DNA of 64,000 bases from Bimuria novae-zelandiae CBS 107.79 (Eukaryota; Ascomycota; Dothideomycetes; Pleosporales; Didymosphaeriaceae): assembly GCA_010015655.1 (NCBI GenBank), contig ML976721.1:124001-188000 (forward strand), written 5' to 3'. This document shows, in pieces, positions 30,945 through 41,442 of this stretch. Numbering within the stretch: position 1 is the stretch's first letter; every line of letters begins with the position of its first letter. The notes under the pieces were generated by a model. It was not told where the DNA came from and did not search any database. It saw only the letters and a program-made list of their open reading frames with translations. The position numbers were made by a program, and so were the translations under genes.

Positions 30945-32819
30945 ACGTACTCTATAAGCGAGTGATCGGCATAAGCGAGTGATCGGCATAAGCGAGTGAC
31001 CAAAAATGCCAAGATCCTATTAAAACATACTATTACTTATAGTATAACGCGATATCTTAATTACCTAACTAGCTACTAAAATTAAAAAAAAGACTAAATT
31101 ATAGGTTACGCTTTAAACTACTAAAGAAAATATATTACTCTTAATTCTATATGCTATAGTAGTCTATAGCGTTACTAAAAGTATACTAAGATAAAGATAC
31201 GCTAAAGTAACCTTTTAACCTAATTATATGCCTAACTTTATAAATCTCCTTCTAATAGTAGAGTAGGTAATTATTTAGTATATATTTAACTTAGACACGT
31301 GAGAATTTCCCCCCTAGCTTATTATTATTAAAGATATAATTAATTCTTTATTAGCTAAGTAGCGCTATAGGCCTATTAGCTAAAACTAAACTATAAACTT
31401 TATAGAGCGCTAGCTAGAACTCTAAGTTAAGTTTAATTAAAAGTATAACTATAAAAGAGCTCTTTATAAAGATCCTAAGGTTTTATAAGGCTAGTTCTAG
31501 CTTATAATAAATACTAAAGCCAAGTATAGTATCTTAGATAAAGATACTTATAACTTTAATAAAACTAGCTTTATAATAGGCATAATATTAATAGGAGTAG
31601 TTATTATAGTCTCTAAGCGTTAAAATAGGCTAAAAAGGGTATAATAAAGTAATTAAAAGTAGACTATAGTTATCTAAGGCGTTAATATAATAGGCTAAGC
31701 AGTTCTATCCTTTACTATCTTCTAGGATAAGCACCACCTCTCTATTCGGTACTAGGAGAAGAATCTATCTTATAATTAGATTATTATAATTTTTAAAAAT
31801 AGTTAAATAATAAATAAGCTTAGTTTATAGTAGCTAAAGTATTTTAACGCGTATATAATAAGGCGTACTATTAGTATCTATTAGCTACTTATTATTAATA
31901 ATTATAAGAGCTATAACTTGCTTAAATTTTAATAATAGTATAAAGATAATAATATTATTACTTTTTATATGCCTCTATATTTGTCGCATCTTCTATAACT
32001 ACTAAATATAAGGTGTTTCTTGCTATTAAAGAAGGCGTACAGGCGCTAAGCTAATAATCTAATACGTAACTGTATTATATATATTACTAAAATTAAATTC
32101 CTTTTTTTCTTTATTACTACTTTTAAGGCTATAATTACTTAAAGTAATATTTAAAAAGGCTTTTAAGGTGCTAGCATTATTCCTTTTAACTTAGAAGTAA
32201 TAATATTAAAATTTAATATTTATCTACGTACGCCTTTACATTATATTTATTATACGTAATAGTATATAGTAGTTATAAATGCCTAGTAACACCTTAAAAT
32301 TTAAGGCATAATTAACGCTAGTAGAAAAAGAATTTAAAAGCACTTAAATAGTTCCTTAATAAATATAGTTAAGTCCTTCAAAAAGATAGTAAAAGGTATA
32401 GTAGTAGTAGCGTGTAAGCTAGTATTAGCGTAAAATAGATTACTAAGCTTTACGCTACTAATAAAGCTACTACGCAATAAAAATTATATAAAAAAAAGGT
32501 TTTATAACTATTAATAGGTAGTAACTAGCTACCCTAAAGGACTTTATAGCGCGTAGTAATAAGAAAAAAAATAAAGAAAAGAGTGCGCGCTAATAAAGGT
32601 AAATTAACTTAATAATACTATAAATATTATAGTAAGTCTAGGCATAACTTACGCACGTGTAAAAAGAAAAGTAAAAGTAGATTTTAAGTAAATTAGCTTA
32701 CTATAATTTCTTATAACGATTTATGTGCGTTCTGTACTATTGTGTAGAGTGTAGATTTTAATGAGGTCTTGGCGTTTCCGGTCACTCGCTTGTGCCGGTC
32801 ACTCGCTTGTGGAGTACGT
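30945..32819 (+). mobile_element. Pot2/Fot1-type (pogo, Tc1/mariner) transposon, RIP-inactivated
   Basis: The 1,875-bp element is bounded by inverted repeats beginning ACGTACTC at 30945 and ending GAGTACGT at 32819, with TA duplications outside (30943-30944 and 32820-32821). The length is that of Pot2/Fot1 elements. The ends contain 17-bp subrepeats with core AAGCGAGTGACCGGC, three on the left and two on the right. The interior encodes one degraded transposase (separate entry). Left-end subrepeats carry ATCGG and ATAAG where the right end keeps ACCGG and ACAAG, so RIP-like changes are unequal between the two ends. It is inserted into a TA inside the right arm of the outer element. Confidence 0.87.
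31530..32246 (+). pseudogene. Fot1/Pot2-like DDE transposase relic
   Basis: One reading frame can be followed for over 700 bp without a frameshift if stops are read through. At about 31535-31590 there is LDKDTYNFNKTSFIIG, the family's DxYNFDETGFMMG with both acidic residues converted. At about 31690-31760 GVNIIG and DKHHLSIRY correspond to GVNAxGW...AGKHHLSAWY. At about 31887-31925 LLIINNYKSYN stands for LLIIDGHESHN. At about 31970-32025 MPLYLSHLL and CFLLLKKAYRR stand for MPPHSSHLLQPLD.GCF..LKRAYGR. The end YLRTP is near 32246. Every change examined is C-to-T or G-to-A. It encodes no active enzyme. The N-terminal DNA-binding part (about 31020-31530) is too degraded to read. Confidence 0.85.
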
Positions 32820-32972
32820 TAACTTTAGTTGGAAGAGTTTTTATTAAAAGTACCTCTATATAAAGTTATAAGGCTTTAAAATTAAGTTCCTTTGATTTTC
32901 CTAGTAAAAAGCGGCGCGCTGACTGTCGCGGCGCACTGACTGTCGCGGCGCACTGACTGTCTCGGCACGGTA

Positions 32973-33939
32973 GCTGTACAACTGTCTCGAAGATGAGACC
33001 AATCAGCTCCTTCTACCGCCAGCTCACCGGCACCCTCCCAGACACACCAGGTCAAGGTGCGAAGACGGCGTGGCTGCTCTGAGTCTGTATCACGCCCAGT
33101 GAGAAATTGCATCATCCACACACATCTTCCTTGCCTATGGCAGCGGTGTCGTGGGCGCAGCAGAGAGGATAATTGTCCATGTCTGGGGTCCACGATATGC
33201 TGCGACTCTGTGGAGGACTCGCACTGTTATTTTTGTGAGCGACGATGCGATTGGGCAGTCAGCGCTAATACGAAGACCATCACAAGTCGTTGACCTCGAA
33301 TTGCTAGATTGGAGAAAACATGACTGTCTGACTAACCCGTGCACATGTCATTGCTCCGACAGCGCAATGGCATGTATCGAGCACATGGAGTGTGCGTTCG
33401 TCTGGTGGAGCCAATCTACCTCAGGCTGGGAGTCCGCTCCGCACGTGTCGACATGGTGGATTTTCGACTGCATGGCGCGTCGACGATGCCGTGTTGCAAC
33501 CGGCCACCAGAGCGTGCCGAAATGTATCCATTGAAATCGGCTACACCATCTTTTCCACACCAAGCTAGCCTCCTGGGGTAGATAAGATTATGGCGCATGG
33601 GGCAACGCGGCAGCGCTCACCTCGAGATGCAGGCCAGCGGAAACGTACGCTAGGTTGCATGGAGCATGCGGTAGGCCCTGGTAAGATCTCAGCCCCAGTC
33701 GAGCAGGCCAACAACGCCAGTCCTGCACCGACCCTGTCCTTGCAGGCCCCAGGGTCAGCTTTGACGCCCACCGGAGAGCATCCTGGTACATTGATGGACT
33801 CCTTCGAGATCGCTGCCCACTCAAGCTTAGTGGCCCTGGGATCTGCAGCTCTGCTTGTTGCCTCCGTATATAATAGCTACGCTGCTCCGTTCAGCAACGA
33901 CCATCATCCCCAAGTACTCCAGTTGAATACACCTACGCA
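32973..33939. other. Intergenic region upstream of the AflR-type gene
   Basis: Nearly 1 kb of normal composition between the nested transposons and the regulator gene. Short frames show no known family. It presumably contains the promoter of the downstream gene. Confidence 0.45.
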
Positions 33940-35411
33940 ATGTTTCAGACTCCTCATCAGTCCTTCACATCCCAGCCTTCGTCTGCTCCTACCATTGACG
34001 CCATGGCTACTGTCCCTCCTCAAAACACCATGCTCACCGGTTCCAACGGTGAGCAGAAGCCTCGCAAGCTACGAGCTTCATGTGACGCTTGCTCCCGTGC
34101 AAAGGTCAAGTGCGACAAAGTCAGACCAACCTGCCACCGGTGCGGGAACATGGGCATCTGCTGCAACTACTCCCCTTCAATGAGGTAAGTCATGGAACCT
34201 TTCTACTTCCAAATCCAAACTCACAGAAGCACAGACTGGGCAAGCCACGAAAGAACAGGAACCCAGATGGCACCATTATGCGCGATGTCTCGCCAGCTAA
34301 TTCAAATGGCCCGTTGAACTTGAACCAACGCCCAGACATGATACCTCGCACTACTTCATACACGACGGAGAGCTCGCCGGAACCCACGGATCCTTTCTTC
34401 TTCGGGCCTGCAACTCCAGAGTATCACTTCCAGGATGCCTATATGCCCAATGCTTTCGACGGTAGTCAGTCACCATTTTCGGAGACCAGCTCATTCATTA
34501 ATGGCTGGTCCAACGACGATCACCTCATGTTCACGAGCCCATCGGACATGTTCACCAGCATGCCTCCATTCTCGACCTCGCCGTATGCAAGCCATGTTCG
34601 ATCTTCTAGCGTACACAGCCAGCCGGAGATGTTTGCGCCCATGGAGGGCATCAACTCGCCTTTGTCCAGCCCGACCTTCTTTGGAATGGCAGAGCCGCAC
34701 GGTCTGCCAATGTTCGGCAATGACAAGATGACCGTATCTCCCCCAGCTATGGCCCAGGCTCCTCTCCCAACGCCTCCTGGGTCTGCTACGACTTCCAACC
34801 ACGACTGCACTCAGTTCGCCTTTCAGACTCTCAACAGCCTCTACTCACCCCCGGCTTCGCAGCCAACCGCAGAAGACTTCAACGGCTCCTCGAATGGCCT
34901 GCCTACGCTGGACACTGTCATCTCTACCAACAAGTCGGCAGTGGACAAGCTCTTTGTTCTTCTAGGCTGCCCGTGCTCGTCCAACCCGCACTTCTCTACA
35001 ACTATCGCCTTCACCATCGTCAAGATCCTCTCCTGGTACCAAGCCATCTCATGCGCCAGCCAGTCTGAGGTTGACTCCCCCATCACCCGGATGGAAGCCT
35101 TTTCCCACTCTCCCATGTCCATGAGCGACTACAGCCCCATGGGCGAGAGCGACGACTCGTACCGTGCGCAGCTCGTCCTCACCGAGCTCCGCAAAGTCGA
35201 GAAGCTCATCGACAAGTTCTCAGAGCGCTACACAAAGAACGCAAATCTCGCCGAGAGCGGCATCGACGGTGGCGTCTACTCCGCCCTCGAGTCCCTCTTG
35301 CGCACGCGCGTGCGCGATACGTTCAAAGTCACCATGCGCAACGCTCCGGAGGACGTCAAGCGTCAGGTCGCGTCGCGTTCGCACAACCGCTCGCGCACGC
35401 ATACGCTCTGA
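33940..35411 (+). CDS. AflR-type Zn2Cys6 transcription factor
   Basis: Two exons, 33940-34184 and 34235-35411 (50-nt intron), encode 473 residues. The Zn2Cys6 cluster lies at residues 48-75 (Cys48, 51, 58, 65, 68, 74/75) in RASCDACSRAKVKCDKVRPT, followed by a basic linker RLGKPRKNRNPDG. A Ser/Pro-rich middle (about 110-280) leads to a C-terminal region with TNKSAVDKLFVLLGCPCSSN and IAFTIVKILSWYQA. That matches the AflR-family domain of regulators such as aflatoxin/sterigmatocystin AflR. Such proteins usually control a secondary-metabolite cluster, but no polyketide synthase or other biosynthetic gene lies within the window on either side. The splice site lies just after the Cys cluster. An alternative start is the Met at 34003. 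Frame intact. Confidence 0.8.
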
Positions 35412-38400
35412 TTTTTCCCTGTACCTTTGCGTTTTAACGACTATATATATATGCGTCTTACTTCCTTTTCCTCCTGTTTATACGCTGTATCTCTGTCACG
35501 CCCTTTTTACGATTTCACGATACATAGACTTTGGCTTCACGGCTTTGGGTGGCTATCTTGTTTTCACGACCAGTAGATACTTGGTCTTATCTCTGTACGC
35601 TTGCTCTCTCTTTTTTTTTTGGCTTGATGCGGGGCATCTGCCTGCTTTGCCTGTCTGCCTGCATGGCTTGGGGGAAATAGACTTCGCTTCGCAATGTGTA
35701 TATATTTTTTGGAAAAGAGGACAGGCGGACAGAGCAGGGCAGTGTAGCGTGATGTCTGTCACACGCAGCACAGGGGCGGGAACGTCCAGGGCACACGCAA
35801 AGCGTCTAGGCTGGCGTCACAGTGTGCAGGCACGCATACGAATGCAATGAAATCAATACCAATATCAACTCCACGCACATCTCCTTTACTTGCTGGGAGT
35901 CCTGGGACTCGAATTTGGGGGCCACACACTCGCACCGATTAGGCTGAATGTCCCGCGTCCGTCCTGGCCTGGGACTTGCATCTGACGAGCGCAAGCAAGC
36001 AAGGCTGTCAGTCAGTCACCTTTTCTTACCATACCAGCTCATCCGCCTTTCCGTAATCAGTCGCTCGGTCACGCATGTGGAGATTCGTACCACCACAGGC
36101 TTTGCAGCGGCGCAGTGCGGTCTAAATCATCAATCGCCACCGTCCCTCCCCACCCATTAACCTACATAAGAATTACCAAAGCAAGGCAGAAGCCGAGTCT
36201 CACCTCATTCCACGTCTCCGCAATTCAATCAGACACTTGCATCATCGTGCGGGTGTGTCTGCTGAGTGATACTGGGGGGCATGATGGGTGCCATGCGCCT
36301 GCACGCGCCGGCCCCCAAACACCAGGTTCTCGACGCGCCCGCCGGGGAGGGTCAAAATGGTGCATGCGCTCTGGTCTCCCGGTACCTTGAGACAACCTGT
36401 CCTCAATACATAGCACGAGGCCAATCCGGAGACATGGGCTCTGTGATCGGAGTGCGCACCGCGCTGGTTTTATGTGGAGAAGGGTAGGGCATATTATGAA
36501 CCTTGGGAGTAAGAACAGCGGAGGAAGTGGTTGGGAGGATTTTCTGATCGCGAAAAGGAATGGGAGGTGGAGGTGTAGTGACCTGAATACATGCTGCCGA
36601 TGCGCAATCGCATAGCGTCCACGGTTATTACCTCGCATGTGCAGCGCTACAGCTTGAGTACGGCGTAGGAAAACCCACACCAAACGAGATCTGCAACTGC
36701 ATTGAAAGTGACGGCGTGGCGGCGCCGTTGCGGGAGGCACACGGAGGGTGCCCATAGCGCGCACGCCTAAGGCAAGGAACGGAAGGAGGGTATGCAGATC
36801 GGGAAAGGCCGTAGGGCCTTTCGATGGGGGTGGGCGGATGGCGGCGGGGCTAGGTCAGCCCTTTCGATAGTGTGCCACAGACGCGTCGCAGAGGAGACGG
36901 TGGAAATAGTATGCATATAAAGTCTCTCTTGCGTGTGTATGTTGTCTTTGTGGTATTATATGATTATTGATGAACGCGAATCTTTGGCAGCGCACTGCGC
37001 ATGTGCCTGGAGGTTGCGGCACTTGCTTGAGGGGTTGCTGTGCCGCCTGGTGTGTGGGCGGAACGTCCCTTTTTGCCGCCCGGCGCCCGCTGCAAAGGCG
37101 CCTCTGTGGAACTTTGATACGCCGCAAAGGTACACTGCGTTTTCATATCGCCGCCACCATCTCTGTAGATGCTGCATGTTCTTCATGTCGTTGAGAGGCG
37201 TCGTCGCTTTCTGCCAATGGCGGTCTTTTTCCTCGAAATTGATTTCATCTCACCAGAACGTGCAGTGTGCATCCCGCGTGCATTTGACGCCTGTTGACGC
37301 ACGCCAGGTACATCATCAGTGAGCACACGAATGACGACCTGAAACACAATGCTTGTCGCTGGTCGGCCCGTAAAAGGTAATCGGGCTGGGGCGTTTCTGC
37401 CGGTAATAGTCGGAGAAGGAACGTTTGAGGGCATTATTGGCCAGGGCGAAATAGTCTGTTGCGGTGATATGCTGTGGTGGGCGACCATTCTACTGGCTGC
37501 GTCTGTGGTGGGTGTGGTGTCGACACTATAGAGGATCGCTTTGGGTACCCTAGATAGGCTTTACCATGAAACCGCCCCCGATCTGCGTGATGCACGAGGT
37601 GAACTGCTTTATTTCTGGAAAATTGACTGTTTCGACCCATACCTAGGGTTGAACGTACCTTCCAGAGGCTGTGATGGGCGCCGCAGTTTGAGTCTACCTC
37701 TGTCACGGTTTGGAGTCTCCCTTTCCCCACTTGCAGTGGCGCCTCACCTGTGTTGAGATGCGACTACCCATCCTACACTAGCGCTGTTTACAGCCACTCA
37801 TGTATACCTACTGTTCGTAGCTTCACCCAATACAACAACAAGTACAATTCTCAATTTCTTCCTTATGCGTATGGATCACTAGCTCTCACAACCTCAGATG
37901 ACATCGACGCGGCAGTTTGCACATCAACGCTCATGCTTACTCCGCGTCCATCGTACATCGTACATCGTACATCGTACATCGTACATCGTACATCGTCCAT
38001 CGTCCATCACCCCCAAGCCTCCCGATACGAATGAGGGTTAAGTCAGCCCTCGCGGATCCGTTATCGCGTGCGGCACGTCATCGACTTTAGAGTTCACACT
38101 TAGGTACTCTAGGTCGTGTTTCGAAGCCGGGCCGACGACGTTCTCGAGATTGGCCAAGTCGTTCATTTGTAGAGTGCGTTGGCTAGGTGCCCGTTAGCCA
38201 AACTTTCAAACTTTTGGTAGACCAGGGAGACGGTTCTGTACCCCAGAAATAAATATATCGTCGTACTGAGGTGAGTAGGCAGCTTCACGATAAGATAAGT
38301 CACTTTGTGGCCTGAGGCATCCACCCGAAGCGGCTTAGTGTCAGCGAGCACGGTGGGCAGCATCAAGCTCTGAACGACTTCAGGGCTTCACGCTGGACCC

Positions 38401-40996
38401 TGAGAATCATGAGCATGTAGGGTGCGAAAACAGCTTTTCAGACCGACAGTCACAACACGTGTGCAGTCTTTTGCTGATTATATGTTCAATGTTTCTCTGG
38501 GCCAACAGCAGCGCCTGGCAACAGTGGGAACCAACACTCGCTTACACCTCGGCACAAGCAGTGCTCCGCAATTGATTGTCAGGCGTCGTGGCTAACAGAA
38601 TACGAGTGCGCATGCTGAAAAGACGCAACTACACGCTAAAAGACCCTGCAGATGGTAGATCCGGGTTCCGGTACCCTAGATGCGCAGCATTAGAGCCAAC
38701 AATGCTGACCGTTCACACCAAAACACCAGATCCTATCGCGTCATGCTCCCTGTTGGAAGGCTTGCGATAGCCACCACCACATGCCTGCCAGACACGAAGC
38801 GGAGAGTCGGCTTATGGAGAAGCTAATCAATTTTGATCTACAGGGCTACAGAGGCGGCATCGGAGCGCCGTCGCTCTTGATGGTCGCCTACATTTGCCCT
38901 GCGCCAGCTGGGCGGTTGTGGGTGTGTGTGGCAGAGCGACATCCTCATTCGCCGGACTCTGTTCGTAAGTGCTTGCTCATAGCAGCACGCTGTCTAAGCT
39001 ATCGACTTTCTAATAGCGTTAGCCTTGCTATGTATATGTTAGTATGTTAGTACATTCACGTTGCGACGCCCTAGCCGCGTGTATCTTGGATACGAAGAAC
39101 GCGGCATCGGAACACCATCCATCCCGCAGCACCAAACGTAGCCGAGTACAGCGCCTTATCGTCCGACACCTTGGGTATTGGTCTTGAGCGATGTCACACG
39201 GACAGACATGCGATGCATATTCGCGTACGCTGACGAAGGGCGGACATCAGCCGGTGCATCAGAAGCGTGCTGACGCCGCTAGCAATTGTCCAATATCCAT
39301 TCCACTGGAACGACAACACCATGCTCTTCGTACTTGGGGACGCAGCGCAGCGCCAATCTCCTGTAAAAGCGACGCCTCGCTTGGACTCGCTCGCAAACTG
39401 CATCCACGCAGTAATCACGCGATGCATCCCAGGCGAACCGATAGTCTTCCTCGTCTACTCCAGCCGTGACTCACGCCCGTCCCATCCGTCGCCCAATCTT
39501 GCCATCCCATGTGCTGTGCCTCCGAGCTGCTTCAAACCCACTGCTCGGAACTCGCATGGACACGCACCTGTATATAAATCGCACCAATGATGTTGTGGCC
39601 CCACAAGCCGGTGCATCCCCGACGATTCGACCATCGTCCTTTGAGCGCATTAATCCGCGCCTAGACGAGTAGTTCCTCATATTAGGCTGCGCTGCTGCAG
39701 TCAGCAGCGCGCTCCGCAGACCCGCTTTTGTGTAATATTCCTGGAAGCCTTCTAGAAGGTTGGCAGAAATGACGCTTGGGCTTGGATGCTGGGGTACGAG
39801 CTTTGAATCAGCGATCGTGAGGTCAGAGCGGGAGAGCTGCCGATGACGGAGGTAGTGATGGTTACTTTTACCCCATGATTGAGGAAGGAGCGCAGGATGA
39901 TGCGTTGTTAGCTGGCTTTGATGTGGCGTAGGGCGGTTCGAAAATATTGCTACTTGTGGATCAGAGAAAGGTATTGTGGTGCAAGGATTATTGAGTAATC
40001 TGCAAGAATGAAGCTCTGGCGGATCGGAGAAGAAGGTATGCCTTTGGGCGGATGATTCGAAGCACTTACGATGGAACATATGAATTGCTTTCTCTGGCAG
40101 GAGTCGTTCTTGAAATGGGCGGTGTATGGAGCCTGGAAACTCAAGAGGGCGTAAACGATGAAAACGTGACTAAAATCAACTTGAGATTTATTTGTTAAAG
40201 ATACAAAGACAATAAGACGATGTCTAGATCAAATTACTTGCTTTGGCCAGTCTTTCGTCCATGTCATGGTTTCCGAAGTGGTTACCAAAGTATCGCAATC
40301 GTGCAGACTTCACATTTGCTGCTCACTGCTCGGCTTCAGTGAACTTGTACGAATTTTCCATTGAGCATTGCCATATATGAAGGCCCTTTACAAGCAGCGA
40401 ACCCCGGATGGACTTATTTGCACAGGAATATCCACCCACGGAACTCGCCTTATTGCTTATAGATTTGATTTTGATGTACTGAGAGATCTCGATGCAGCAG
40501 CTTGTTGCCTTCCTTCACTTGTGACTTGTATATTCCCAATGAACCGTATCGTGGTATAGCAAAACTTGTGTGCAATGATTGCCCGGCTGGAGGCCATTGT
40601 AGAAACACTGTCGGATATGTAACGTGGTAGTTATGATATCCAGTATGAGACCTAATGCTTTGAAAATGGCGAGTCCCGTCGCATGAGCTATAAGATGGAC
40701 AGGCACTGGCTCACCGTTTTATTGTCTTCAGCTTCGTTCTACTGCGTCAAGTGGTCGGATGACGGTCACAATATTCTCACAAATGAATCGCGGCACTCAC
40801 AACATTCAAGAAGGAAAGACTCGAATTTTTGATACTATAGACTATGCTGGAACCTCAAAAGTTGCCGTGAAATGAATGTGTATGCACAGAAAGGCAATGC
40901 AGAACACCACCATTGATCTCCTAAAAGAGCGAACTTCATTCCGTCTAATCCGCCCGGGATATCAATCCTTTGATATCTCTAGCAAGCGTCACTCGC
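35412..40996. other. 5.6-kb region without a convincing gene
   Basis: Both strands carry scattered open frames, the longest about 200 codons (39471-40079 minus; 36225-36764 minus). None shows a domain or a splice-connected model I can support. A heptamer tandem array lies at 37949-38004. Base composition is normal, so this is not a RIP island. Long untranslated or non-coding transcripts cannot be judged from sequence. Confidence 0.45.
37949..38004. repeat. Heptanucleotide tandem array
   Basis: Eight copies of a 7-bp unit: six CATCGTA followed by two CATCGTC, with a partial copy after. Such minisatellites are usually length-variable between strains. Confidence 0.95.
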
Positions 40997-41442
40997 TCAG
41001 TTGCCATCGTTTCGGCACTGCGTAACAAGTCAGTTTATCAGCCAATTCTGTCGCTGCTCTAGAGGACTTACGCAAACACTAATGACATCCCTCCCACACG
41101 AACCCGACTGAGGATCAGTACGGCAGGCATAGCTAATATTTGTTAGCACTATCAATTCACTTAATGGCTCACTATCGCCCAGTTAACTTACACAAGTCCA
41201 CTAAAGGTGTTCGTGTATCTGTTGAAAAGGATGGGTTCTGGTGAGCAGCCGAATATGCCCTCGGTACAGGGGTTTTTCGTCGTCGTGAGGCCGTCGACGG
41301 CGTTGCAGCTGTCGTCGTAGACATTCCATCTGCTGATGCCGTTTCCTAGGTCTTGCTGGTTGCCGATGCCGAAGTTGAAGCCTGGGCAGATGGCAGCAGC
41401 GGAGCCCGCGAGAGAGATAAGGGTGACGGTGGAGAAATGCAT
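40997..41442 (-). CDS. Small secreted cysteine-rich protein (effector candidate)
   Basis: Three exons, 41442-41192, 41132-41072 and 41017-40997 (introns 59 and 54 nt), give 110 residues. A signal peptide MHFSTVTLISLAGSAAA (cleavage likely after residue 17) precedes a mature chain of about 93 residues with eight cysteines: 19, 46, 59, 66, 87, 96, 104 and 105. An even number plus secretion suggests four disulphides. Short conserved-looking stretches include GFNFGIGNQQDLGNG and NPCTEGIFGCSP. I believe similar small proteins occur in other Dothideomycetes but cannot name a characterised one. The terminal exon is only 21 nt and ends CCRNDGN. The gene stands alone in a gene-poor tract, a typical setting for effectors. 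A role in host interaction is inference. Confidence 0.72.

Larger units (their letters stand above)
30386..32970. mobile_element. TA-flanked DNA transposon with long inverted repeats, split by a second element
   Basis: The left end at 30386 (CCGTGCCGAGACAGTC) and the right end at 32970 are inverted copies, bordered on both sides by TA (30384-30385 and 32971-32972). The similarity runs about 130 bp into each side and continues across the inner insertion. When 30945-32819 and one TA copy are removed, the right arm matches the left arm through CTAAAGTTATATAAAAAATA. Without the insert the element is about 708 bp. Its interior is AT-rich, with no readable protein. The ends carry 17-bp tandem subrepeats (unit beginning GACAGTCAGCGCG), two copies on the left and three on the right. 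It is most likely a non-autonomous Tc1/mariner-type (TA target) element. Confidence 0.82.

Noticed and set aside
36225..36764. 179-codon minus-strand open frame
   Set aside because: Arg/Leu/Pro-biased sequence without domain-like pattern; probably chance in GC-rich DNA.
37949..38004. Short-repeat array as CRISPR or telomere repeat
   Set aside because: The 7-bp head-to-tail units have no spacers and are not TTAGGG-like; it is a simple minisatellite.
39471..40079. 202-codon minus-strand open frame
   Set aside because: A stretch superficially resembled an oxidoreductase C terminus, but the key residues do not line up; no other support.
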